DNA from: Magnolia sinica
Taxonomy: Eukaryota; Streptophyta; Magnoliopsida; Magnoliales; Magnoliaceae
Length of the DNA stretch: 64,000 nucleotides
Reading direction: 5' to 3'
Assembly: GCF_029962835.1 (NCBI RefSeq)
Contig: NC_080586.1
Coordinates: forward strand, 68,945,001 to 69,009,000
Part shown: one piece after another, positions 24,896 through 36,830 of the stretch
Numbering within the stretch: position 1 is the first letter of the stretch
Layout of the letters: the number at the start of each line of letters is the position of its first letter
Position numbers and translations under genes: made by a program
The notes under the pieces: model-generated
Databases searched by the model: none
The model's input: the letters and a program-made list of their open reading frames with translations, nothing else
What the model was told of the DNA's origin: nothing

Positions 24896-27800
24896 GTTCG
24901 TTCACATTGATCTTCAAAGCGATCTGACCGTCCATATTGAAGGGACTACGTTTCATTTGCATACGGTGCATCTGAATTTCCTACCATCTTTTTCTTGTTT
25001 CTTTTTCAAGGGCGCGTTTGGTTGGACCAAATTTCATGATTTTCATGAACTTTAGTGAAAACAAAGTTGAGAAAAATGCTTTGGCGCTCTGAGAGTAATA
25101 TAAGTTATGGTGCTCCCGGTTGCATCGGTTCACTTGGATTTTCAGTTAGCTTTCATTGCACTGAGTAAACTCTGTTGGGCCCACCGTGGATGTATATGAT
25201 TTATCCACGCCGTCCATCCGTTTTTCCAGCTCATTTTATTTTTATATCTAAAGATCGAAGCATATACAGAGCTCACGTCGACTAGGAAACAGTTGGAATA
25301 ATAATTTTCACCGTTGAAACCTTCCTAGGGCCCAAAGTGATGTTTATTTGTCATCCAACCTGTTCAGTAGATCACAAAAATATGGATGAAGGGTAAAAAA
25401 ATAAAATCAGCTTGATCCAAAACTTCTGTGGCCCTCAAGAAATTTTCAACGGTAGAAATTCAATTCACACTCTTTCCTGTGGTGTGGTTCACACGAGCTT
25501 TGGATATAATTAGTTTTTGGATTTAAAAGCTAAAATTGTCCGTTAAAATAGATGGACGGAGTGGATAGAATACATATATTACGTTGGGCCCCACATAGTT
25601 TACTCAGTACGCAATCCGGTTCCCATGCTCATACTTTCTGATTTCAAATTCCCTATTGTTCCTGATTTTCCAGCTCCCTATGGTCTCAAGAAGCCTTTAT
25701 CTCAATAGATTGGTCTTCCAAACTTCAACTAGGGCAGACAAAGATCTGGGCCTCAACATCCACATCGACCATCTTCCCGGTGGGGCCCACACCTTCGAAT
25801 TGGTAGTGAAGTTTTGCTACGGACTCGCCGTCCATCTGACGGTCCACAACATCGTATCATTGTATTGTGCCTCACATTTCCTGGAAATGACTGAGGAGGC
25901 TGACGAGGGGAATCTGATTTCCAAGACAGAAGCCTTTCTAAGCTTTGTGATATTCTCATCTTGGTGGGACACTATCATCATCTTGAAGAGCTGCGAGGCC
26001 GTTGTTTTGTGGGCCAATGATCTACAAATCATAAAGAGATGCTGTGAATCCATATCATGGAAGGCTTGCATTGATCCTCAGCTAATCAACAGTGATCTCG
26101 ATCATGACAATGGCTGTGATCAGTCACACTCAAAAATGAACGAATGTTGGTGGATTGAAGATGTGTCCCACCTCACCATCGATCACTTTGTTAAGGTAAT
26201 GTGTGCAATCAAGGCGAGGGGAATGCGACCGGAGTTAGTGGGCCAGTGCATTATGTGCTGGGCCACCAAACACTTCTTGGCAATTGAAATTAAAATCTAC
26301 GGTCGCAACAATGACGATGACAATGATCATGTGAGATTGGCGATCGAAGGCTTGATCAGGGAACTTCCAACGGTTGAAATTTCTTTAAATTTCTTACTGA
26401 GGCTACTCAGGGCGGGGTGTATACTGAACGTCGATCGCGAACTAGTGATCGAGTTGGATAAAAGAACGGCGGCGATGCTCGAGAGTTGTAATGTGAGAGA
26501 TCTCATGGTTAGGAGTTTGGGGGATGAGAAGGCCAGTAGTTATGATGTAGGCTTAGTGAGAAGGGTGGTGCAAGCTTATGTTGATTCTGGGCCGTGCGAT
26601 CAACGGCCGAGAGAAATGGCCATCGTGGCTAGGATTGTGGATAGGTATCTGACCATGGTTGGCAAGGATGATAATCTGTCCGTTGAGAGTTTTCAGATGG
26701 TCGCAGAAGTGTTGCCGGAAAACGCCAGGAATTGCCATGATAGCCTCTACATGGCCATAGATATGTACCTCAAGGTATGGTTTCACTTCCACACTGATAT
26801 GCTAAGCTCTAGTTAGGCCAGATTTAGTAAGGTGGGGCCCACCTTTCAGTGGCCTAGATTGTTCATCTGGTGGGATCAAGTTGATGGGTTATGGATTACA
26901 AGTTTAACCATTAAACAATCCCATCCACACAATGGGTAGACTTGTGTCCTTGTTGCAGTTGGGCCATTGGGTACTTTGAATTCTAACCATCCATTTCTAG
27001 GTTGAAAATCAGGTGGCTAGCTAGGGTAGTTCGATAGGGAAGATTCCTGATACACTTGCCATCTCATAGTGGGGCCCACTAGAGAATGGTCTGGATCACT
27101 AGAAGGCAGGTCCCCACATGTATAATGGCCCAAATCAAAATACATCATGGGGCTGCAAACCATGGAGAGTTTGGTGGATTGGATTGTGATGAATTCAACC
27201 TACTTGATCACACAGCCTCACAAAAAGTAAGGAAAATGAGGCCCACTTCTTATCCCTCAATCACTCCTCTCTACCCTTCATTTCACATCGTGTGGATATC
27301 TAGGCCGTTCATTAAGTAGGCCAAACAGTCGATGGGCCCCATGGAAAAGATCCCATTTAGCAAAGACCCAACACCCCAAGTAATTAGAACTCGCCCTGAG
27401 GAAAACTGAGTCACCCATTTTCTGAATGAGTCGACTCAGTTCTATTCACAGGCGAGTTGTACTTGAAGAGTCTTACTCGGAAATTGACCGGGTTAATATG
27501 ATTCCTTGCTCAACATCAATGCTAAGGTGTTGAAATGTGGACCATTGATTCAAAGCATCGATCCAATACCCTGAAAGTTGACTCAACTCGATGTCCAGTC
27601 GGGTCCGCCGACTTGAAAACTCAATCCATTCTTTACTTAATTGGACTCAATATGTAATAATCATATTAAAAGTATTAGATTAGTAACAGAGATTTACAGT
27701 GGATGTATGGCATATGATGTGACTCAGTGAGTCTTGTGAAGCTGGGACCGAGTCATGCTCCTTACCGAGTTTCCTAGATATGGGAACTGTCTCCACAGTC

Positions 27801-29552
27801 TGTAAAATCCACTCTGTCCATCATGTGATATCCTTGATGGTAGGCCCTGAACTAAAAAATCAGCCAGATCCACAGCTCATATGGGCCACACCAAAGGTAA
27901 AAATTCGGGATGGGAAGCCAACCATAGGATTGAGTGTGGATCCACCATGTGTGTATCTTTCATAAAACCCATCAATATTGTAACTCTTTAGGATGAAGAG
28001 AAGATACAAAATCAGCCTGATTAAAAAAAACTCAGGTGGGCCACAGTACATGAAATTAACTTCATTTGGTGTGGCCGACCTGAATTTTTTATGGGCTGAT
28101 ATATAAGATTTATAGCAAACAGAATGCTTCTCACCTGATGGACGGAGTAGATTTTACCAATACAGTGTGGTGAGGGATCTTTTATGTGCTTTGTAAAACA
28201 GGTGTTGTAGACAATTCCTGTCGGTTTCCTATTGACTTTGCTTGATATCTCACCGAGTCAATTTGATTGGGCCAAGTTCTAATTGAGTCCAGCCCACTTT
28301 TTTATGGGCTTGGGCTGGGCTTTGAGGCCTGAAATTGGCTTGCACATGCCTAAAAGGCCAAGCAAACAGCCACCGGCAGGCCGGCTTCTTCGGCATTTGT
28401 GGGTGGAGTATTTTTGTGTGGGCGAAGATCGCAGTATATAACTTAATTTCTCATTCCATGGTCTAGGAGAAGAATGCTAGCCAACCTCCACAAAATTACT
28501 TAGGAGTCGTTTGGATGCCCGTAAAATTCCTAAGTTGTAAAGGGATTATAAGCAATCTGATTGCATGGGCTGTTTGGCTGTTGCATTTGCCTTATATGCT
28601 TAAATAAATTTGAAGCCTAAAACCTAGTCAGAAGCGATGTTTTATATTACAGGTAAAATGTTTACAACTAAAAAGACATCAAAAAAAAAAAAAAAACAAT
28701 GGTTGATACACACTCATGATGTGTGGGGCCACCGTAAATATGGATAGCTACATCAAATCTATTCACCATGTGCTTTGCTTGATGCTCTTCTATGGCCCTA
28801 AAAAAAGAGCTTGATTGATCATCAAATGGACCACATGAGAGAAAATGTCGGAATGTCCAACATCGGCTCCTCATGATAGGTGGAGGACATCTCATCTATC
28901 TAGTGCATACATGCTTTGATGCTCTTCTAAGGCCCTCAAAAAATAAAGTCGTTTTTATATGATTTGCTGGTTTTTGTGGATTTACTGCCGTAAGCTGTAT
29001 ATAGCCTGAATGCCTACTTTATACATTGTAAACATTTAACAAGTAGCCAGACAAATAATTTATTTACTAGCATATAAACAGTCTACACCTGAAATTCTTT
29101 TTCAGACATAAAGTATTTACAACTTAAAACTTTATATATCTAACATATCCTTAAATGTGCAGTCACACCCTAATTTGTCAGAGGACGATCGAAAGAGAGT
29201 ATGCGGTGCAATGGACTACCATAAGCTGTCGGTGGAAGCGCGCATGCATGCGTTGCGGAATGAGCGGTTGCCCTTGAGGGTTACGATTCGATATCTACTC
29301 TTCGAACAGGTAGATATGGCGAGGTTGATGCTGTCTAAAGGATATGGTTATGACGAGTTTCTAAGGCCTGAAATTTGTGAGGAGCTGCATCTTGCACGTG
29401 CTGAGGTCGAGAAGACGAAGGTGCGACTCAGTGATTTGAAACTGAGTCATGCTGTGTTGAGTCAAGGAATAAGGCTGAGAAGTAACCATTGTTGGACTTT
29501 AGGAAGGAAGAATGCTTTCAAAGACCAAAAGAGTTTTTTAACACCAGATTGA
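24896..29552 (+). CDS. NPH3/RPT2-like (NRL) BTB/POZ protein, three visible exons
   Basis: A host gene of the plant NRL family, adaptors for phototropin and auxin-related signalling that can work with CUL3 ubiquitin ligases. The exons I read are 24896-24965 (SDLTVHIEGTTFHLHT, start of the BTB domain), 25674-26774 (367 codons) and 29163-29552 (stop TGA at 29550). Donors GTGCAT and GTATGG and acceptors TTTGTAG, TTTTCCAG and AATGTGCAG fit GT-AG introns, and both visible junctions fall between codons. Landmarks are PGGAHTFELVVKFCYG (end of BTB), SKTEAFLSFVIF, ESISWKAC, WWIEDVSHLTIDHF (start of the NPH3 domain), YDVGLVRRVVQAY (the conserved tyrosine motif), YMAIDMYLK|SHPNLSEDDR across the last intron, and NERLPLRVTIRYLLFEQ. 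The visible exons give 519 residues without an internal stop. Exon 2 starts one base into a codon, so a first exon with the ATG must lie upstream; I could not place it. NRL proteins usually have 500 to 650 residues, so only a short N-terminus is missing. The C-terminal tail after residue 490 is short and lacks an obvious coiled coil. Which NRL subgroup it belongs to is uncertain. Confidence 0.85.
24966..25673 (+). other. NRL gene intron with a MITE next to the acceptor
   Basis: 708-base intron between the BTB exons. About two thirds of it is the MITE at 25155-25615, which ends only about 58 bases before the acceptor. The pyrimidine-rich acceptor (CTATTGTTCCTGATTTTCCAG) lies just outside the MITE. 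Confidence 0.7.
25155..25615. mobile_element. MITE with ACTGAGTAAACT terminal repeats, GGGCCCAC core
   Basis: The perfect 12-bp arms ACTGAGTAAACT (25160-25171) and AGTTTACTCAGT (25597-25608) extend outward to ATTGC / GCAAT and inward to GGGCCCA on both sides. The core is the same as in the elements at 17332 and 19477 (CCGTGGATGTATATGATTTA, CAGCTTGATCCAAAACTTC, GATGGACGGAGTGGATAGAA), but the terminal repeats are unrelated to theirs. No target duplication was seen. It lies inside an intron of the NRL gene. Confidence 0.75.
26775..29162 (+). other. 2.4 kb NRL intron with repeat debris
   Basis: Phase-0 intron in the NPH3 domain. It contains MITE-core fragments near 26830-27110, 27790-28170 and 28690-28910 (the last beside a poly-A run), and a cluster of GAGTCGACTC/GAGTTGACTC words at about 27410-27760. 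No internal exon or gene was seen. The ends fit GT (26775) and AG (29162). Confidence 0.7.
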
Positions 29553-31384
29553 GGTCATTCAAGCAAGGAGAGATTGAAGAGGCAGTTGCCAGCTTATGTG
29601 ACAACATCGTATACTGTATATAATATGTTCAGTAGGTGGGGCGCATTGCAAACATGTTTCATACGTTGGGCTTGTCCTGGTTTAAATTGTCTAGGTCATG
29701 TTATCTTGTTTGATTTGTAAACTAGGTGAGTCAACCTGGGGCTCAGCCGGGTCAACCCAGTTTGGTCTCTTACTAGGCTGGGAGAACCAGGATGCACAGG
29801 ACTTGGGCTTGGTTTCCCTAGTCAAAGCGTGACTGGGTCAACTCAGCTGTGTCAGGCCAGTCTTGAGGAGATTTTTAATTTTTGAGAGATATTAATTAAT
29901 TAATTTGAAATAAAAATAAATAATTTTTTTTTGACCCACTTTGGAATAAAAAAATACTAGCACATGTGAATATAGAAAACTTAGCATATATGGTACATGT
30001 ACCATGTTTTTTAAGAATGTGATCAACACATGCGGCACATTTGAAGCTATATATTATGAATATATAGTGGCACACAAAGCATATATATCATATATAAGAG
30101 TTAGCTCATCTCTTATTAGTTAGTAGAAATGTGCCAAGTTTTCTACAGCATGGTTTCTCAAACCATATCCCTCACAACCATTTTTTTCAAGTGGGTGATT
30201 CGTTGTATTAATATGCAAAACAAGGTGGAAGTATATATCTAAACCTACACTGCCATTTCTTGTTAATGGTCTTGTATGAACCTTATCTTAGTTAAGAGCA
30301 CAAAATTCCAAGTATGCGTGACTCTATTTGTTCAGACTCCTATAACACAGAGGGATTGTTGACTCGTTCAAGTCTGAGACTTGTCTGAGCATGATTAGGA
30401 AACACTCGACCTAAAATTCATTTGGGTCAACTCGACTTGGCGAGGTTTTGAGTGAGCTACTGGGAAACAGTAGTCGGCATGATTTATATTGAGACTCAGA
30501 GAGACTCGTCGAGTTGACTCAATGGCTCAGTTGGGTCAGTAGCTTTAAAAAAGGTAAGCAATGCGCACCCTTAGCTAGTGAGGCATGCATGTTGTTGTTG
30601 TTGTTGTTTTTAGTTATATTTTATATTACTTATATTAAATTAACTATATTAAATATCTATTAACATTTCTAATAGTTTCAACTTACAATAATTAAATATC
30701 AAGTTCAGCTGGGTTAAGTCTTCGGGTCAAATTGACCTGGTCGAACATAAGCCGAGCCGAGTTTTTTGGTTTTTGAACTATATTTCCGAGTTGACTCATT
30801 CTCAGTCGAGTCTAATCCGGCTCAAATCCCTGGTATCCTCGAGTCAACTCTTTAATTACCCAGTCTCAACCCAACTAAGGAAAAGTCACTATGAGCAGTG
30901 GAGTAAAAAAAAAAAACCCATGGTTGCCACCACATGTGCCACATGGCACATAAATATGAAATATATAATCCATGCATCATGGTCTGCCTCCTATTTAGAT
31001 GCCCTCCAGCCCTTAATAATCTACGTTGTGGTAATCAGGTAGGCTAGGTGTATGAAACGAATGTATGGATAAAGAACACCCAAGTTTTTAAAGCTGGGTC
31101 CATCTAATTCTAATGTCATGGCCTACCTGATGTGTGGACCAGTTGTAAGACTTGTATTAAGTGTTTCTCATGTGATTAATGATTTGGATGATATGACTGT
31201 TGGATTATTTGGATTGAGCATCCTTGGAGGGTGAAGAGTTGGAGGATGGACCGAGGTTTTGAATAGTTTGAACTTTCTTGCATGTATGAGGAGTATAAAG
31301 CTAAAGTGGTCAAGAACTTTCATGCTTTGGTAGAGTGTAATGGTTGACATGCAAGTATTGAGAAATCGTATGTATGACACCTGA
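29553..31384. other. Intergenic, with clusters of GAGTTGACTC words
   Basis: Downstream of the NRL gene. Clusters of self-complementary GAGTCAACTC, GGGTCAACTCGACTTGG and CGAGTTGACTCAATGG occur at about 29730-29860, 30360-30540 and 30710-30870. They resemble the cluster inside the NRL intron. AT-rich filler lies between them. No gene was seen. Confidence 0.5.
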
Positions 31385-32170
31385 CGTAGAGTGGGTCGTG
31401 GACAACTTCATGGCCAAGGTGGATCAGAAAAGGCTTGGTCGACGACAAAAGTGATCCGAATCGTCGGACCTTAGATCGGGCGTATCTTGCAATTCGGAAT
31501 GAGTTACTGTACGTAAAATATATGATTTTGGGGTAAAATGAGCTACTTTATCCACCCAACCCTGCTATGTCGGGTTACGTAAGCCAGATTTGCAAAATAC
31601 CCTTGGATCGACTGTCGTTTCCCTGTTTTAATTCCATTTTTACTATGAGTAGTAAGCTTTAGTTTCATTATAACTCTTCATCCATTGGGCTTTAGGAGCT
31701 GCGCCCAACGTGAAAAGAGCTTAGAATAATTAGGAGAACAACTTGGTGAGGCTAAATAGGATACTTATTATTTTTGGCTGAAAACCTTACGCACTATTAG
31801 ACATTGCGGCTATCTATAAATAATAGCTTACCATTTATAGTAAGTCGTGAATTCTAGTTGTTTTAGTTGTAGTTTGCTTCTTATTTCTCTTCCATTGCTT
31901 GGTATCCCTATTTAAAGGGTTGTTAACTCATTTATTTGATTCATCAATCAATTTCGACTTTTATAAAATTTATTTTTTACTTTACTTGCTTTCTTTCTCG
32001 TGGATTCGAGAAAACTTTGTGAGGAGTCCAAAGAAGTTCTGTGGATTCGGAACAATTATTCCCTTGAGGAAGACGGTTCTCGACCTCACGTCCTTCCTTG
32101 CATCGGCACCCAAGATCCTAATAAAATTGTCAAAATCGTTTGTGGGATTTTGAGGATCCTTAAATCTTCC
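31385..32170 (+). repeat. LTR-like dispersed repeat, family X (copy 1)
   Basis: Shares long blocks with 49641-49997 plus 53739-53925, with 54470-54790, and with 46195-46490 (inverse). Shared words are GGATCAGAAAAGGCTTGG, TTTATCCACCCAACC, ATAACTCTTCATCC, CGCCCAACGTGAAAAG and ATTTATAGTAAG. Beyond the shared part it has CTATTTAAAGGG (TATA-like, 31910) and wording typical of a plant LTR R-U5 region (TTGAGGAAGACGG, CCTTCCTTGCATCGGCACC). I read it as an old solo LTR. Family unknown and ends imprecise. Confidence 0.5.
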
Positions 32171-33339
32171 CTTATTAAATTTTATCTTTCGTATAATAGT
32201 TGAAGGCCCTCCATTTATCATCATATAAAGAAAAGCTCACTGCTTTCATAAAGGTGGACCAATGCACTTCGGGGCCCACTGATCATGTACCATCCCAAAA
32301 TTTGATTGTATTCATCTGATCAAGGGCTACAAATGGATAGTTAAACCGACCTAAACCTCCCTTTATAGCCCCTTGACTAGATGGCAACAATCAAATGATT
32401 GGGATGATTTGTAGATTAAATGTCATCCATGGTGGGCCTCCCAGGTGCAATGGCCCAACTTGATCTAAGCTGGGTTGATGTGGGCTCCAAAGAGCCTCTC
32501 TCACTGAATCTTTTTTCTTGAATACTATGAAAAAACTAATCTAGTTTAGTGACATAGAACAAGGATAGTACATCACCTTTAGGTGGGGACCATTCTTTCC
32601 ACCAATAGGAAGTTTGAGGACAAAAGTTCTTGATAAACGCTTATTGTGTGTCTAATACTGTTTCATTAATTGTATCAAGCTTACAAGCCCTTATTGTGAA
32701 CTTGGCCCATGGTTCTTGATGATCCAATTAATGAACCACCTCTGCAATGAGCCATATCTAAATTTGCATTGATTGGAAGTCAATATCTATATGATTCATC
32801 ATCCCAATGGTTTATAATCATCTACTAGCAAGAGTTCCAAATATAATATTTGTATATATATACTAGGGGTGTGACATGAGTGACGTATGTGGAAAGAGTA
32901 CACTGGAGAAAAAATAAGGGAGGAAAATAAAGAAAAAGAGAATAACTACATGTTACAAAGAGAGAAATAAAAATATTTTAAATGGCTGGAGACAAATTCC
33001 CAAACTTTGCTTTGCTATGACCCATTTAAGTTTTCAAGTTGTCTTGTTTCGGGGCTAACCTTGGGGTGATACTATATAATTTACTTATTAGATTCTATAC
33101 TCATCATGGTATCCTTCAACAACCTTTATTTCACAGCTTCCGATGGTACAGGTGAGCTATATACCAAGTAAGAGAGTAGGCTTCTCACATTAAGAATTTT
33201 GCTTTTCTTTGGGTAAAATTTAAACTATTGTTGGCATTTTTTTGGGTGAAATCCTAACAATTATAAGGATAACAGACAAATATCTGAATTCTCATAACAC
33301 CTCTACCTTCTTTTAAAAATTTCCCATATCCTTCGTATA
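32171..33339. other. Intergenic, no gene seen
   Basis: Some MITE-core words near 32250-32500 (GGTGGACCAATGCACTTCGG, GGTGGGCCTCCCAGGTG); otherwise AT-rich sequence without recognisable features. Confidence 0.5.
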
Positions 33340-34049
33340 GGATTACACACATGGACTTGGAAAGTCCAACCCTATTAGGATTACATGCACGGACTTGGAA
33401 AGTCCTAATGAAAAATATCCTACATTATCCCTTAAAATTTTCTTTTGAAAGTTGATCATCCCGAACATCTCTTCTGTAATGGTTATGTGAAAATACCGGT
33501 AACTTGATCTCTCAACTTTAAAGTACTGAAACTTGATGTCGTCTTTCTTCATGAGTTTCCAGATGAAGTGATAATGAATATGAATGTGCTTAATATGTCC
33601 ACAAAATATTACATTCTTCGTAAGATAGATCACATAACTATTATAATAAAAAATCTTCATGAGACAATCTTGAGGATGGGGTATTTGTTCAAGCATTCTC
33701 CTTAACAAAATAGTTGGACTTGCATAAGATGTTGTTACAATGTGCTTTTCTTTTATTGTTAAGAGCATGGCCACATCTTACTTCTTTAAGGATCATGTGA
33801 ATGCATGACATCTTACATAAAGGTAGGCTGATGTGCTCTTTCTATCATCCATATCATTGGCCCAATTACTATTTAAGATTCTTTAGTAAATAAAAGATAT
33901 TGTCATCAAGTGTACCTTTTAAGTAGGGAAAAATTCTTTTTCTTGTTTGGAAACGAATCTAACTCAGAGATTTCATGTAGTACTAAGCAAACCCACACCA
34001 TACAGATGTTTGGCATTATTGCAGTCAAGCATAAAAGGATTATGATGAC

Positions 34050-34510
34050 TTAAAGTGTATAAGATTGTCTAAATTGTCTTTCTGATCTTTGCTCAATTAC
34101 CACAAGTGTGCACACTAACTTAGAGCAAGGAGTATTTTCATAAGGCTGCCGTTTGACACCTCTTGTTGAAGCACTCGAACTGGTGATAAAATTATGTATC
34201 CAAGCAGAACATCTCATATCAATGTAATATGTCATTCTCAAACCACCATCACCTCCATCATGGCATTTCTTGATCGACCCAACCTTCACGTATCGATAAA
34301 AAACACTATTCCCAGAATGGGAACTAGCAATCTTGAGTGGTGTAATAGCAATAGTAGAAGGCTTGAGCCCTACATATTTCTCACTAAAAGGAGTATGAGT
34401 ATCGAGGAGGTCAGTCTCATCTTTGGGAAGTCAGTCCAACAATGCCATCTTCCATGCATCAGTACTAGAGCTAAGATTGGAGGGTGAAATCTTGGAAAGC
34501 ATTGTTGAAA
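34050..34510 (-). pseudogene. Unrecognised host-like coding fragment
   Basis: One minus-strand frame reads for about 120 codons with a single stop near 34434. It contains SSSTDAWKMALLD, KYVGLKPSTIAITPLKIAS, VFYRYVKVGSIKKC, MTYYIDMRCSAWIHNF and SASTRGVKRQ. The wording is protein-like (aromatic and glycine spacing, balanced composition) and is not copia. I do not recognise the family. It lies inside the copia remnant, on the same strand as the PPR fragment 400 bases away. Confidence 0.4.
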
Positions 34511-34929
34511 GAAGACATGAACTACAAGTAATGAAAATTTATGAGGATTACATGAGATTTATAGAGAGAGATTTGATATAATAAAGTAAATTGAAATTTA
34601 AAATTTTCTTGTTTGAGTAAAACAAGGAGAGGTAAAAGAGCATATATATGATCTACAAAATGAGTAGATCATCTCTATGGTCCCAGCCTGTGTCTACGAG
34701 ACATCCATTGTATCCATTCATCATCACCTCACATGGGCCACATTACATGAGAATGGAAACACCTACTATTGACAACTTTGGCCCACTGAGGTTCTTGATT
34801 AGCCAGATATTGTAGTTTCAGTTCCATCCTGTCAGGACTCACTTTGTGAATGGTATAATACTATAATCCTTGCTTATCGATTCAAAATGTAGAATTCCCT
34901 CATCAATTGCATTCACAACACTATACACA

Positions 34930-35160
34930 GTAAAGACCCCCAGTAAACATATGCCCATCAGGCCTCAGCCTTGCTTGCTTGAACCGGTTGAACATGTCAA
35001 TAGCCTCCTCTCCATGACCACTGTTCGCAAACCCCGTTAGAATGGTGTCCCAAGACGTAAAGCTCTGCTTGGGCATTTTCTCAAACAGATGGTAAGCATT
35101 GTCCACTGAACCACATTTGGAGTACATATCTAAGATCTTATAAATATGTTCGTCAAAAAA
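34930..35160 (-). pseudogene. Pentatricopeptide repeat (PPR, PLS-type) gene fragment
   Basis: The minus strand gives ILDMYSKCGSVDNAYHLFEKMP, then SFTSWDTILTGFANSGHGEEAIDMFNRFKQARLRPDGHMFTGGL. This is two adjacent PPR motifs of the land-plant PLS class, whose full proteins bind organelle RNA. A stop follows at once (GGLYCV*) and nothing matching precedes it. It is about 70 residues of a protein normally of 500 or more, so it is a fragment, probably captured or left by an old duplication. Confidence 0.8.
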
Positions 35161-35289
35161 AAAATTTTAAAAAATCATGACGATGATGTGTTATCCAGAT
35201 GTAAGTGCTCATGGTGTAAAACAGAAACCGTACCCAAAAAAACAGAGGCCTTACCTTTAACACTCAATCTGAGGTCTGCACCGCGTGGG

Positions 35290-35430
35290 GGTAGGGAATG
35301 AGGGGGAGAGAGAGAGAGCTAGGTGGGGGGCGAGTGTGTCTGGAGAGAGAGGTAGGTAAAGGCGGGCATGGCTGGAGAGAGAGAGAGAGGGAGGGCGGTC
35401 GTAGGGATTGAGGGAGAGAGGTGTGCGGGA
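35290..35430. repeat. GA-rich low-complexity stretch
   Basis: Several GAGAGAGA blocks within G-rich sequence. Minus-strand frames over it are rich in Ser, Pro and Leu and are artefacts. Confidence 0.8.
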
Positions 35431-36830
35431 TCTCAACAAGGAAATGGGCTAAAATCCCCTATTTATAGGGTCGAGTATATACTTAGTTAGTATGTACCTT
35501 CATCTCTCACCGTAGAAGATTGATCTTCCATCCAACGGATTAGGGGGTGACAACACTCGACCTTACAGGATGGTTTTATGCGGTCGAGCGTATAGTACCT
35601 TTTCCCATATATATATATATATATATATATCGTTTGTTTGATTTATCTCGATCTCAAGATGATATGCCATGAGACCTATCTTGTCTATTATCTCTAAGTC
35701 ATGAACCAATGCTTTTCTAAACTCAACAATTATAATATTGGCATTGCCTATAAAGATTAGATCATCAATGTATAATAAGATTAATAATACACTACCATAT
35801 GGCATTGTGCTTGACATAAATAAAGCAAATCAATTCATCAGATATTTGTGAAACCTACCATGGTGAATATGAGTTAGTGTGAGTGTATTGTGCTCTTGGA
35901 GCTTACAAAAAAGTGCCTTTTTTAATTAGTACACTAAATAGTTTTTTCATTTTTTATGTAACTATCGGATTTCTTAATATAAATTAAGTTCTTCAAGAAT
36001 GTCCTTTAAGAAGGCTAATTTGACATCCATTTAATGAATTTTCATTGATTTTGTGTTACTGAAGCAATTATTAATTTAATTAATTTGATTTGAACAATGA
36101 GAGAAAATACCTAATGAAATTAAATAGTAGGTTTTCGTTTATAGTCTTGAAACACTAGCCTTGCTTTGTGCCAATCAATGGACTTATTTGCCTTATACTT
36201 GGTTTTATAAACACATTTCACTCAAGTTGTTATGCCACTCTGGAAATTGAATTAACTCCTACGTGTCATTTTTCAAAATGGATTCAATTTTCATCCATGG
36301 CCTTTACCCACTTTTTTTTTTTTTCTTTAATTGGTTCCTCGAACTTGGGAGGACCACAATATTCTGATTCAATTTCTTTGTCCATGACCTTTACCTACCT
36401 TTCTTCTTTAATTGGTTCCTTGAACATGGGAAGACCACAATATGAGATTAACACAACACAGTTAATAAAATCACCATTATCATTAATATCATTATCATGA
36501 GTAATTTTGTAATTTCTCAAATTTGTGGGTGACCTACATGTAAGAAGAGGATTTCTTTAAGTGAGACTAGCAGATGGAGGTACTAAAGATGGTGATGATT
36601 TGGATGATAATGCCGACATTAGAGTGTTTATCTAATCACACCGATCAACAACTTCATCTTCAAAATTAGAGCATGTATTTGAAATTGTTGCTTTTTCTTC
36701 TTGATTCAATTCTAATCTCAGGATTCATTGAACTTTACATCTCCACTAATGGATACTTTAATTGTAATTATATTGTAGATTATGTGTGTCTTCTTACAAA
36801 GGTCAATGAAGATATACTTGACTCCTTTAT

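Noticed and set aside
32000-32203. Open frame SRKLCEESKEVLWIRNNYSLEEDG
   Set aside because: Corresponds to R-U5-like LTR wording of family X and has no protein family signature.
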